Assembly (NCBI GenBank): GCA_003151275.1
Contig: PLXC01000040.1
Coordinates: 1-58,555 of the forward strand
Reading direction: 5' to 3'
Source: Candidatus Melainabacteria bacterium
Lineage (GTDB): Bacteria; Cyanobacteriota; Vampirovibrionia; Obscuribacterales; Obscuribacteraceae
Length of the DNA: 58,555 bases
Below, one piece after another: positions 1 through 9,500 of the stretch (its first letter is position 1; each line of letters begins with the position of its first letter). A program made the translations under genes and the position numbers. The notes beneath the pieces are model-generated. The model did no database searches and was not told the origin of the DNA. It was given only the letters and a program-made list of their open reading frames with translations.

Positions 1-160
1 GGGACATTTAAATCGTCAATTCACAACTTCTGAAATAAACCCAGTTGTCATTTATTAGAAGTCGACTGCACAACTGCCATATATGGCGATCGCCAGTGAA
101 CGGCACTTCTGAAACTGACATGAAAGATTTTCATTTCGACTGCACCGGATGTAGTGCTTG
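1..160. repeat. Tn402/Tn5053-like end repeats
   Basis: From 46 the + strand reads TGTCATTTATTAGAAGTCGA followed by CTGCAC, close to the known Tn402/Tn5053 terminus (TGTCA, then AGAAG, then CTGCAC). The opposite strand, ending at 120, reads TGTCAGTTTCAGAAGTGCCG, so two ends face each other across 75 bp. More partial copies lie at 28-36 (ACTTCTGAA, inverted) and 137-152 (TTTCGACTGCACCGG). This fits TniA-binding sites of an element end or a mini-element. No transposase gene adjoins it here, and I see no target duplication around 46-120. The motif differs from the ends of the complete transposon at 19-23 kb, so it belongs to another element. Confidence 0.5.
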
Positions 161-448
161 AAAAGGGTCTTGGATTCATTTGATGGACACGATGAAGCTG
201 AGGTGATTCTGCTTTGATGTTCTTTTGACATCACTCTGATGCCACTGCGATTTCAAAATGGTGGCAAGTTGGATTCGAAAGGAAATCGAAAACAGAACAT
301 AAGGAAGAATATCGGACTGAACGCGCTTTAAAGTCGCGACAGCGCCTTATGCCCATGCGACCTCGCCTGGGTTCTCCTGGGGAAGTCTATCTATCTGACA
401 CTCGGGCTGTATGTTTCGTGTGTGCCGCATGGATATCCAGGCACTGAA

Positions 449-573
449 TATAGTGTCCCGCTTCAATCAACAAAAACGCCTAAAACTATCTACAGCTCAA
501 AATTTTCGATCTTGCCAACCCTTGAGTAAAATGTAACTTGCACTATAGATGGTGTCAGCCGGACACTATAGTG
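449..573 (+). promoter_or_regulatory. Promoter and palindromic operator of the 608 gene
   Basis: A sigma70-like promoter can be read as TTGAGT (522-527), a 16-bp spacer and TATAGA (544-549). Just downstream is the perfect 10-bp palindrome CACTATAGTG (564-573), inside GGACACTATA (561-570). The inverse of that decamer, TATAGTGTCC, occurs at 449-458, and CACTATAG recurs at 541-548 across the -10. Three related elements around one promoter suggest a repressor site. The regulator is not identified. Confidence 0.45.
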
Positions 574-607
574 GTGGAGATCACTAAAAGCCATCACCGA
601 GGTGAAA

Positions 608-850
608 ATGAACAGAAGAGTACAAACAGGCTCATTTAGAGCCTCTGATGCAAACGGAAACACGGTCGTACTTCACACTTTTGTCGACAAAATTCCAAAC
701 GCAACGATGGACGGTCAGTATTCAGAACTTGACGGACGGAAATCGATTTTTACTGCTGACAATGAACATGTAAATTTCATCGAAAAGGGAAAATATAAGA
801 TCGTTAGAACCGGAGCGATTCTGCACTCAAATGAACCTGGCGCACTATAA
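608..850 (+). CDS. Small hypothetical protein (80 aa)
   Basis: The frame opens at a GTG (602), but the ATG at 608, with GAGGTG just upstream, is the more likely start. The product has no signal peptide, membrane segment or recognisable domain. It is a polar, probably beta-rich small protein. It has its own promoter with an operator-like palindrome and is followed at once by a clear intrinsic terminator, so it is a regulated monocistronic gene. Function unknown. Confidence 0.6.
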   Translation: MNRRVQTGSFRASDANGNTVVLHTFVDKIPNATMDGQYSELDGRKSIFTADNEHVNFIEKGKYKIVRTGAILHSNEPGAL

Positions 851-874
851 ATAGAAATTCCTTGACGCTTATTG

Positions 875-900
875 AGATTGCTTAGGCGCAATCTTTTTTA
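875..900 (+). terminator. Intrinsic terminator after the 608 gene
   Basis: AGATTGC (875-881) pairs with GCAATCT (888-894) across a six-base loop and is followed by a T tract. It sits 24 bp after the stop codon. Confidence 0.8.
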
Positions 901-1082
901 ATCATCCTTGCTCCAGGATAACAAATCATTACTGTCAGCGCTGACGCTATTGGGCGTTAGCTCGCAATCGTAAAACTACATTGTCCTAACACGGCCGTGC
1001 ACCACACACACACCCGACTGAGACAACATAGCCAACATAGCCATAGATGCCGCATTCGCGTCTTACAGAAGATAACTTGGCG

Positions 1083-1289
1083 CTATGTGCGCCCTACAGA
1101 TCGGCGGCTCGCCACGTTGTAACTTTTGCCTACAGCGCGCTGCCTCTTAGTTGCATATTTTTCTCTACAGATTGTGCAAACCAGTTCGCGGTTGACTACG
1201 CCATTCATGTTTATAACGGCAAAATTGATTTGGTCATATGGCTTGGTTGCACCACACCAGCGACAAAAATTTGTAAGTCCATGTTCCAT
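1083..1289 (-). CDS. Small zinc-ribbon-like protein
   Basis: About 68 aa from an ATG at 1289, preceded by AGAAGGTG, the same style of ribosome site as the 608 gene. Two CxxC knuckles are present (FCRWCG near the N-terminus and LVCTICRE about 26 residues later), as in small zinc ribbons, followed by a basic C-terminus. The overlapping plus-strand ORFs have no ribosome site and no such motif. Function unknown; possibly nucleic-acid binding. Confidence 0.5.
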   Translation of the reverse strand: MEHGLTNFCRWCGATKPYDQINFAVINMNGVVNRELVCTICREKYATKRQRAVGKSYNVASRRSVGRT

Positions 1290-1373
1290 ATTCACCTTCT
1301 TTTTTTGATGTAACTATAAAAACGAAAGGCTCACAGCCAATATGGCTTCATTGATAATCGAGTCGAACCGGAA

Positions 1374-2738
1374 CTAAGGATCTTTAGCCGGCGACGGAGG
1401 CCTTGGAATGCGTAATGTCCAGCCGGGGTACAGGTCATCTGGATCGTCCATGATATCTCGGTTTGCATCGAAAATTATTCTATACAAGTCTGCATGTCCG
1501 TAGAGTTTATAGGCTATCCCTGTCAACGTATCGCTCGGCTCAACAATATACTTGGTGAGAATTTCAGCGGTATCGGGCACTCCTTTTAATTGAATTGAAT
1601 CAAGTGCTTGAGCCACCTTTCGAAGAGTTACCGGACGATATGCTTTCTTTTGCGGAAGATCTTGTGGAGACGCTTTCCATCGATGCAAAGCTATGTTCGA
1701 CACCTGCCAGACATGTTCAGGACCTGGCCGATCTTTTTGAAGCCAATAAGTCGGATTGGTTGTGGGTTTCGTCATGTTTATAATCGGTACTAGAGCATTG
1801 GGTTCAACACTGTGAATCCGCGATCCAGCGGTCGTATCTAATTGTAGCCCTGCAAGCTTCGCACCGGTTAAAATAAAGGCTAGCGCAGAATCAGACAGCC
1901 CTCTGATATCACCGCCACCACCCACGCTACCATGAACTCCGGGAAACCATCGTTCTTGATACGGTGCTCGCGGATCGTCTGGGTCCACTTTCCGCGCACG
2001 ATTGAACTCAGTAAGATCTCCCCAAGGAGAGGAGGGAAACGATACACGGCGTTCATCGATCGCTATGGCGTGTCGGGCATTTTCTATAAATTCGGACATA
2101 CTTGCATCGAGAAATTGATATTTTTTATTCAGTACTGAGCTAAATGGAATAAAGGCCGGTATGCCCATTGCTCCCACCGAATCCCAAATTCCCACATACT
2201 TGACCCTTAAAAGGGGGGCTGAACCACTCTTATAGCCTGAAATGTTGGTGCTGCGCCACGCATCTTCACCTGGTTCAACACATGCCTGTGAAGAATAGAT
2301 TGCACGAAAATTTCTCATTTGATCGCTGGAAACAGACATCCCGACTAGGCGCTGTCGGTAGAGGTCCAATGCTTCGTTAATACGACCTGCGTAGAGTCGT
2401 CGTAAAGGTCCAACATGACGAACAAAATTTACAAACGTTTGCGCACTATACGCTCCTCTCGAAAAACCGAATACAAAAATTTCATCTCCCGGATCATAGT
2501 TGAAAATCAAAAACGCATAAGCCTGCCGAATATTTTCTATCAACCCTTCGCCAAGCACTGTACCAACCGCCTTTTCGTACCATCTAGTGCCAACGCCCTC
2601 ATCGTAGTGAATGATTTGGTTGACTTTTCCAGCATCACGAATAATGCTTGCTGCGAGAAGAACCACATTAGTTGGCGTATTTGCATTTAAAACATTGGTT
2701 GTTCCATCAAAGCAAAAAATTATTCGTTTCACTTTCAT
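1374..2738 (-). CDS. DUF2235 (Tle1-like) alpha/beta hydrolase with C-terminal LysM
   Basis: The DUF2235 family includes the Tle1 phospholipase effectors of type VI secretion. The start is FCFDGT (residues 8-13), the nucleophile elbow is GFSRG with Ser93, and AYSAQ follows as in the family. The last ~50 residues (IVEPSDTLTGIAYKLYG... to LYPGWTLRIP) form a LysM domain, usually peptidoglycan-binding. The frame can extend to a TTG at 2765, but the ATG at 2738, right behind GCAGAGG, is preferred. No T6SS gene is present. It is the last gene of a minus-strand group with a small helical protein and a lipoprotein, which recalls effector plus partner/immunity arrangements (inference). Confidence 0.8.
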   Translation of the reverse strand: MKVKRIIFCFDGTTNVLNANTPTNVVLLAASIIRDAGKVNQIIHYDEGVGTRWYEKAVGTVLGEGLIENIRQAYAFLIFNYDPGDEIFVFGFSRGAYSAQTFVNFVRHVGPLRRLYAGRINEALDLYRQRLVGMSVSSDQMRNFRAIYSSQACVEPGEDAWRSTNISGYKSGSAPLLRVKYVGIWDSVGAMGIPAFIPFSSVLNKKYQFLDASMSEFIENARHAIAIDERRVSFPSSPWGDLTEFNRARKVDPDDPRAPYQERWFPGVHGSVGGGGDIRGLSDSALAFILTGAKLAGLQLDTTAGSRIHSVEPNALVPIINMTKPTTNPTYWLQKDRPGPEHVWQVSNIALHRWKASPQDLPQKKAYRPVTLRKVAQALDSIQLKGVPDTAEILTKYIVEPSDTLTGIAYKLYGHADLYRIIFDANRDIMDDPDDLYPGWTLRIPRPPSPAKDP

Positions 2739-2767
2739 AACCTCTGCATCGCGGACAAATTGCAATT

Positions 2768-3130
2768 TTAAATAATTGGAGCAAACGGAAGCACTACTTT
2801 TGCAAGGACCTCTGCGGCTTCTGCCAACTGCAGGGCAGTACCAACCCCACTCAAGACAAATTGGATCTTGTCCTGAACTTCCTTTATCAAGGCAATAGCG
2901 GCAGACATCTTTTCTTTATTGGCCTGGAAAGCTCGTTCGGTTACTGCGTCTAATTCGGTACACAGCTCAATGCGCTTCGCGTCCAGTTTGTCAGCTTCGT
3001 CTTTAAACTTCTGATCGTGCCTATATCGAGTGTCCTTGACAATGTCTCCAAGTTGTTGCTGTAAGGCCGTTAACGCAACGGAAATTTTACCGATTGCCTG
3101 TTCTGTAACATCGTTATCATCCGTGCCCAT
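2768..3130 (-). CDS. Small helical hypothetical protein
   Basis: 120 aa, almost wholly alpha-helical and coiled-coil-like in its middle (acidic/basic heptads through KDEADKLDAKRIELCTELDAV), ending in a hydrophobic stretch (AAEVLAKVVLPFAPII). It starts 5 bp after the lipoprotein stop, with GGAGGG overlapping the end of that gene, and precedes the DUF2235 hydrolase. The hydrophobic helical C-terminus could contact membrane or partner. No family recognised. Confidence 0.7.
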   Translation of the reverse strand: MGTDDNDVTEQAIGKISVALTALQQQLGDIVKDTRYRHDQKFKDEADKLDAKRIELCTELDAVTERAFQANKEKMSAAIALIKEVQDKIQFVLSGVGTALQLAEAAEVLAKVVLPFAPII

Positions 3131-3135
3131 GAGCG

Positions 3136-3999
3136 CTAATTCCCTCCAGTTTGAGGCGGAGACTTCATTCGTGCATAATCACATAACGCATGGAAATCCA
3201 CTCTTGTTTTTTCGAATAATGGACTGGGAGTATTAGCGCCAACTTGTTGCTCCCATTTAGTCGCTTTGTCTAATTCATTCAATACGATTGATTGATCTGC
3301 AGACGCTAGAGGCATTGTCGAAATTTTCTGATTTGCTTCTTGCCACCGACCTACTAATGTAGACGCCCTCAACTTAGTGTTTCCCGCATCCTTGTCTATT
3401 TGCGCACTAATTGATTTAGCATTAATACCAAATACGGTATCAATAGAACTGACATTTTTACATATCCATTTGTCGGCATATATCGCGAATCCGCCATGAA
3501 CAGTTAATTTTAACAGGGTTGTTATGGGTGAACCCAGGGCCGCTAAATTATTGAGTCCAGGAATTTTGACTTGAGCAAACTGACTCAATCCCTGTAGTCT
3601 CTCTCCGATGATACCAATTGCTTGAGATGCCTGTTGAACATTCTTGCTAGATGCCACTTCGCTAAGCTGCAATGAAACTGTTTCTAAGTCGCGAGCTGCC
3701 TCAATTCGATGTTGTATCTTCCCGTCATCGAAGGGATTGGACGGTCCAGGAGAAGCTGGGTCTACGTCGGTTTTCGCTAAACGTTGTGCTTTAGTTTCGC
3801 TAAGATACATTTGTCTATTTGTTTCCTTCAACGTGTCGTAAAAGCTCTTGAGTTGTTCTGTTGAACCATTTGCATCGGCGGCTAGATCCTTGGTGAGACG
3901 ACTAATTTTCGGATCAGCACAGCCTGCCAACAAGGGAATACCTAGCAGTAAAATACAAAAAGCTTTTGACAAATTTTCTGGGACCTGTGATCCAGGCAT
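3136..3999 (-). CDS. Predicted lipoprotein
   Basis: The N-terminus (MPGSQVPENLSKAFCILLLG...LLAGC) is a lipoprotein signal peptide with lipobox LLAGC. AGGGG lies 8 nt before the ATG at 3999, which is better than upstream TTG/GTG codons. The mature part is helical and polar, with a central hydrophobic patch (LAALGSPITTLLKLTVHGGFAIYADKW region). It is first in an apparent operon with the helical protein and the DUF2235-LysM hydrolase. In known Tle1 systems the partner is often an immunity lipoprotein; a like role here is inference only. Confidence 0.7.
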   Translation of the reverse strand: MPGSQVPENLSKAFCILLLGIPLLAGCADPKISRLTKDLAADANGSTEQLKSFYDTLKETNRQMYLSETKAQRLAKTDVDPASPGPSNPFDDGKIQHRIEAARDLETVSLQLSEVASSKNVQQASQAIGIIGERLQGLSQFAQVKIPGLNNLAALGSPITTLLKLTVHGGFAIYADKWICKNVSSIDTVFGINAKSISAQIDKDAGNTKLRASTLVGRWQEANQKISTMPLASADQSIVLNELDKATKWEQQVGANTPSPLFEKTRVDFHALCDYARMKSPPQTGGN

Positions 4000-4300
4000 G
4001 ATCATCACCCCTAACAACACCAACGCTCGACACCATCTCTATGTACGGTACCTTAATTGCCGAAAAGCGCAATCCTTGACAACCAAGGAAAAGATCCACC
4101 TGCTGGGATTTGTTGACTATTGCCAACCAGGAAGACTGGATTGTCATGTGTTTGCGGCGAACGCTATCGGTTTGAAATTCGTCGGGCGTACTCTTCAAAT
4201 CAAATTTTCAATTCGATCGCTTTGCTGCTAAAGAATGCCCAGTAATCGGCGTTATGCAACGCTGTACGTTGGCCGGTTCAGATGATTTAAACGACGCATT

Positions 4301-4723
4301 TTAGATGTCGCTTACCTTGAAGGCAAGTCTTTTTTGCTCTTTTAAAGCGCGTCTGCGGGCTGCCGCCCCCTTAACACCATATTCAATCTCATCAATTTTA
4401 TTGATCACCTCGAAATCCGTTTCAGCAATTCTGAGTTGCTGTCCGAGTGGACCCGTCCACAAAGGATTGGTTTCTTGTACCGGGATGTCTTTGTATAATT
4501 TTCGACCATAATCAGCATCCGCCTTCATGGAGCGAATGCGCAAGTGTCGAAGGTGTGGAGGTCTGCTCGGTTTAAACTGGTTAGGTTCATGAATTTGATA
4601 ATCGTAACGCTCTAGTCCGCCCGCATCACCAATGTAGTCTTTCAATCCGACAAGATGAACAGTTCCAAAGTCGTCCGTATAAATGAACCTAACGATGCTG
4701 CCAGCATATAGCGGAACCGGCAT
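4301..4723 (-). CDS. Hypothetical protein (140 aa)
   Basis: Soluble protein with a beta-rich first half (PLYAGSIVRFIYTDDFGTVHLVGLKDYIGD) and a basic helical second half (KGAAARRRALKEQKRLAFKV). GAGG lies about 6 nt before the ATG. It may head the minus-strand group that ends with the DUF2235 hydrolase, but about 300 bp (4000-4300) without a convincing gene or terminator separates them, so a separate unit is possible. No family recognised. Confidence 0.6.
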   Translation of the reverse strand: MPVPLYAGSIVRFIYTDDFGTVHLVGLKDYIGDAGGLERYDYQIHEPNQFKPSRPPHLRHLRIRSMKADADYGRKLYKDIPVQETNPLWTGPLGQQLRIAETDFEVINKIDEIEYGVKGAAARRRALKEQKRLAFKVSDI

Positions 4724-4954
4724 ACTCTACCTCGCGCAGTGAATCCATTTTTCCATTCCCATTGTCTATCATTGATACTTGTCAAACTTGCTGCTGCTCA
4801 AATGAAAATTGTACCTAGTGCGACGATGTCATCGACGAAATCAGTGACTTTGAAACATGACGCTTAGGTGCACTTGCGTTTTTAAATATGTAAAAGGCCC
4901 GACAGGGATGACTTAGAATATATTGTCTTCTTTAAGGAGCTGATTGCAGACCAG

Positions 4955-6463
4955 ATGAAAGATGATGACATTGATTCTCTCACCGGTGCCTGGATTGATA
5001 TTGATGCGAAGAGCCATCGCAAGGCAATGTCAAAGACTCTTGAACGGCTACAAGGACGTACGGATTTAGGTGTTCGTGATCAATGGGCCAAAGACGCTGT
5101 TGACCAAGAGGACTGGCAGGTTGTTTCTTTGCAAGCAGCAGACTACAAATTGCCTTCCGTATGCCAAGACTTTCTCGGGCAAGAACTAATCACCGAATTA
5201 AAGAGCATTTTTGCAACGGTAGAAACGGTAAATAATGAACTCGCCGGCATGAGAATCTCTCACTGCGAAATAATCCTCGCTGGAGACGATCGCATAGAGC
5301 AAGTTGGCATGCGTCTATTTGAGTGGGCTCGAAAATATGTGAGTGGGAGAATTGAAAGAAGCAAACACCGCCGCGAGGAGCTCGTGCAAAAATACGACCG
5401 TATTTATCGAGAGCTTTTGCCGGATCTGGAGAAGATAGCCTTCCGCAAAGGTTCTATTAACAGATGCTTCATGGCTGAATTTACTGATTACCTGCCCTGG
5501 CTTTTACTTGAGCGCACCTGCCGCGATTTAATCGAGATTAAGTTCGATCCACATTCACTGGTGCCGTCATTTCGCATAAATTCAAGCGACCCTAACGCTC
5601 GCACCTATCTCGAACAAATAGTGCGAATCTATCAATGGCAGCATGATACCGACTTACTGAAAGTAATTGAGCAATTTCCAGCTTCTGAGTTGAACTTGGC
5701 AGAGACAGATGATACTCAACTCAATAATCACCTTGAACTTTTAGTGGCGAATATTCGTGAAATGCGTCCGTTTCTGGTTCGTAATTTCAAGCCTGAAAAT
5801 ATCATCATTGAAATTACTAAGAACGTCTTCATTAGCTTTAGTTGGGCAGTTGGACGAGGGATCGGATTAATACATGTGACACCCACGAGAGAAAAAATGT
5901 TAGCCTTGCACAATCAAAAGGTGAGCGGTGTAACTTTTACTTTGCTTTTTGATGGTTACATCGCTAACTATTATTCTCCTTGGATCAAGCCTGATTCGCT
6001 TCCTGAGGAGAAAAGGAAGATGGCTCTGGCTGCCAATTTGCACATAGTGGAAGCGATTCACGATGCGCTTTTGTCCTTCTACGAAAAAATCGACGTCGCC
6101 GCGGTTGTCGCCCGTTTTTCTGAAAAAAGAAAGAAGACTCCTGAGCTTGAGCCAAATGATCAAGAATTCGCTGCCATCTGCCAGTTAATAAGCGAAGGTG
6201 CAAATGCAGGGACAGGAGCTACTTTGCCACGCCAGTTTAAAGCTGTGCGCGTTCAAAAATTGCTCAACATTTTGACAAAGCAATTAGGCTGTGAAATTCG
6301 GAAAGGTAAAGGCAGCGAGATTGTCATTTTTCGAGCTGATGGTCATCATTTTAGACTTGGGCACCACAAGCGAAATATCTATGTGCCAACGCTTATAATC
6401 AGGAGCATCTTGAAACATGTTGGTATTACTTGTGATGAGTGGTTAAGTGCGATCACAAGTTAA
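4955..6463 (+). CDS. Hypothetical protein with HicA-like C-terminal domain
   Basis: 502 aa, soluble and mostly helical. The last ~70 residues (VQKLLNILTKQLGCEI, KGSEIVIFRADGHHFRLGHH, then TLIIRSILKHVGITCDEWL) follow the HicA mRNA-interferase pattern: leading helix, G-x-E, the KGS(H) strand, the H-rich hairpin and the RSILK..GI helix. The usual catalytic GSH histidine is replaced (GSE), but two His follow in DGHH. HicA is normally a stand-alone protein of about 60-80 aa; here it caps a large unknown domain and no HicB neighbour is seen. AAGGAG lies 15 nt before the ATG, rather far. Confidence 0.65.
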   Translation: MKDDDIDSLTGAWIDIDAKSHRKAMSKTLERLQGRTDLGVRDQWAKDAVDQEDWQVVSLQAADYKLPSVCQDFLGQELITELKSIFATVETVNNELAGMRISHCEIILAGDDRIEQVGMRLFEWARKYVSGRIERSKHRREELVQKYDRIYRELLPDLEKIAFRKGSINRCFMAEFTDYLPWLLLERTCRDLIEIKFDPHSLVPSFRINSSDPNARTYLEQIVRIYQWQHDTDLLKVIEQFPASELNLAETDDTQLNNHLELLVANIREMRPFLVRNFKPENIIIEITKNVFISFSWAVGRGIGLIHVTPTREKMLALHNQKVSGVTFTLLFDGYIANYYSPWIKPDSLPEEKRKMALAANLHIVEAIHDALLSFYEKIDVAAVVARFSEKRKKTPELEPNDQEFAAICQLISEGANAGTGATLPRQFKAVRVQKLLNILTKQLGCEIRKGKGSEIVIFRADGHHFRLGHHKRNIYVPTLIIRSILKHVGITCDEWLSAITS

Positions 6464-6596
6464 AACACGGTATTGTCAATAAGACAATGTATCCTTATGA
6501 AAATTACAAGGCACTTGCTCTGACAGTCCACTATTTTTTATCGAGTAGATGCAGGATTAAAGTGTTGGCTATGGGTATTAGCGTGCAAGTGGGAAT

Positions 6597-9500
6597 GTGA
6601 AAGGAGAATCGAGATGGCTGCTGAGACACCGTTTGAAATTGGACTGGTTTTGTCTGGTTAGAAGCCAGCTCGATACCCTTTCTGGCAATCTGGCCACCTG
6701 GATCAAAACCAATAATCCTGGCGCCGCCACTGATGACATCCTTGGCGGAAGACAAATCATTCCGATCACTCTGCCAATCACATTCCCTGCCACTCTACCC
6801 AATCAGGCAGTTGGGGATGTGCCAACCGAGTTTACTGGCGACTTCTCGACCGCCTACAAAGTCACGATTCGTGTTGAATACACCATCGGTGGTATCGACG
6901 TCACTCTTACTTCAGAGCAACTGTGTGGACATAGGCTTACGTTCTTCTTCACTCCCTCGGGACCTAATTTTGTTCCTGTGGTGGCTTTAGATGGCATACC
7001 GGTCGCCACTGGAACTGCACAGTCTGCCAACATTACCTGGTCGGTTGATCTTACCGTTACGCACAATGCTTTTGCGACTCCACTCGTTCAAGCATCGGCT
7101 CCGTTAATTGTTGGTCCCAATCAGGGATTCGTTACCGGACAAGATTATTACGCGATTGTGTCTTCGTTCGGTCCTACGGGAAAAGGAATGTTTGATTATC
7201 ACAACGCTCTTCAGCTGCAAAACGAGTTCGATGCTGGTGGTTGGAGTCCAACACTGGTTGATGAGCCGGCCCTTGGTGAACGTTTGGTTGCGATGTGGTC
7301 TAACTACGCAGCTCAAGTATCGCGTGTGTCTGAACTTGCAGATCGCATGATAGATAAAGTGAGTTACAACTATCACACGATTGGTTTGGCTGGTTACTCG
7401 GTTTACGGTGCGCCGTATTTCTCGGGAATGAACCTGTCAGGTGGCCTAGGCGGCGGTGCCGACCTCAATAGCACTCCCAATCCCCTTGCCATCAGCGCTG
7501 GCCTTAACGGCGGCATGCATGGCTATGCGCTCGAGATGTTGGCTGTACAGCAACTTCTTAGTGGTGGAAATCTTGCAGTTTCGACTACGCGAGACTTGGA
7601 CCTCGCAAACACTGCAGGCACGAAAATTTGGAAAGGAACGCCTAGCACTTGGACAAGTACCGTTCGTCCAGCACTGACAGGCTATAGCGGTTCTGACCTT
7701 AGCAATATTGACTTTAATGTCAGTTCCGGTTCGAATGTTCTGTTGGCTCAGAATGCTGGACAAACATTTGACGGACACTGGACACTGACTGGATATACCC
7801 TTTTTGGTAGTAACAGCGCTATCGGAGTTATTCTCGGAGCCTACGCTGGTGTTGATGGCAAAGGTCCGACAACTGGTGGAAAAATTCCTCCCAGGACAGG
7901 CACAGATCCCACAAAAAACGATCCGATTAATTTTCGAACTGGCGACTATTACTATCGTCGTGAAGACATGAAAATTGGGAGTGGTGAAGATCCATATTCG
8001 CTCACGTTTACTCGCAACTATAACTCCGCTTCTCGTTTGACTAACAGTCCGCTTGGACTCGGATGGAAACATAATTGGGCGACATCGGTTCAAAAGTCTA
8101 GTGATGGATTCGTTGCCCTTGGTGCTCAATCCCCACTTAGCGCTGTAGCTGCCATTGCAGAGATCTATGTCGTGTTAGATCTTCTCAGCGACACCGCCCT
8201 GCCTGTCGATAAACTCGTTATCGCTTCATTGTGCAATCAGTGGTGGGTTGATCAACTTACTGGCAATGTTGTCACGGTGAGTTTGGCAGATTACGATCGC
8301 CAGTATGTGCTTCTTCCTGATGGCAGTTACATTGGATTGGACGCCTCCACTCTAACACTAGCTGCAGGAGCCTACACTCTTACAACTCCACAGAAAGTTA
8401 TCTATTCGTTTAACGCCTCTGGACAGCTAATTTCTATCGCTTACCCTTTTGGAGTCACCATAACTCTTACTTACACGAGCGGTCTGCTGACCTCCATTTC
8501 AAACGGGCTTGGCCGCACTCTCACACTCCACTACACAGGCAATTACCTCACGAGTGTCACTGATGGCACAGGACGTAGTGTCCAGTATGCGGTCGATGTT
8601 AGCAATAATCTAACAACGTTTACGGATGCAAACTCCAAAGCTTTTACATACCAATACGATCAACCTGGCCGTATGACAAAGTACTTCTTGCCTGCTAATC
8701 CGACTGTCGCAATCGTTAGCAACGCTTATGACTCATTGAGTAGAGTGCAGACTCAAGCGAACGCTCTCAGTCAAGTGTGGACATATTATCTAGCCGGCTC
8801 CCGTTCCGAAGAGATAGATCCTGTGGGCAATAGCTCTGTGAATTACCTAAATTCCTATGGGTCAGTCCTTCGTGAAATCAACGCGCTGGGACAGGAGAAT
8901 AAGAACGAATTTGATGGGCTTGGCAGAATGACAACCACAACGTTGCCTGAAGGCAACAAGCGCTTGTGGACTTACGATCAATCAAACAACATCCTGACGG
9001 ATACATTTGTTGCAAAACCTGGTTCGTTATTGCCCAACCGAGTCTTGACGTACACTTACGACCCCACCTACAACAAGGTGAAGACGTTTACGGACGCTAA
9101 ATCAAATGTCTACACGTCGAATTACGACTCCGCGACCGGCAACCGACTCTCTCTTGTTAAGCCTATGGTTGGAGGCTTGACTCCTCAGAAAACGTGGACA
9201 TATAACAGTCGGGGTCAAGTTCTCACTTACACGGACGAAATGTCCATGATTATAAATCAGACGTATGATCCGGTTTTTGAAGTTATGTTGACTTCGACTG
9301 TCGACTATGGAACTTCGCCACATCTGAATCTAGCTTGGAGTATTGGATATAACTCAGTCGGGGATCAAACTACCGTAACAAATCCTCGACTTAACCAAGT
9401 TACATTCGAATATGACACGGAACGTAGACCCACCAAGAAAACTGACCCAGCTGCATTCGCTTATATCACCAAAATTGGTTATGACGATAATGGCAACAAG

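Noticed and set aside
3848..4231. 127-codon plus ORF and 94-codon minus ORF (3914-4198) upstream of the lipoprotein
   Set aside because: They overlap each other and the lipoprotein signal region, with no ribosome site or motif.
7446..8129. 227-codon minus-strand ORF inside the RHS gene
   Set aside because: Antisense shadow of clear YD-repeat coding sequence; no domain.
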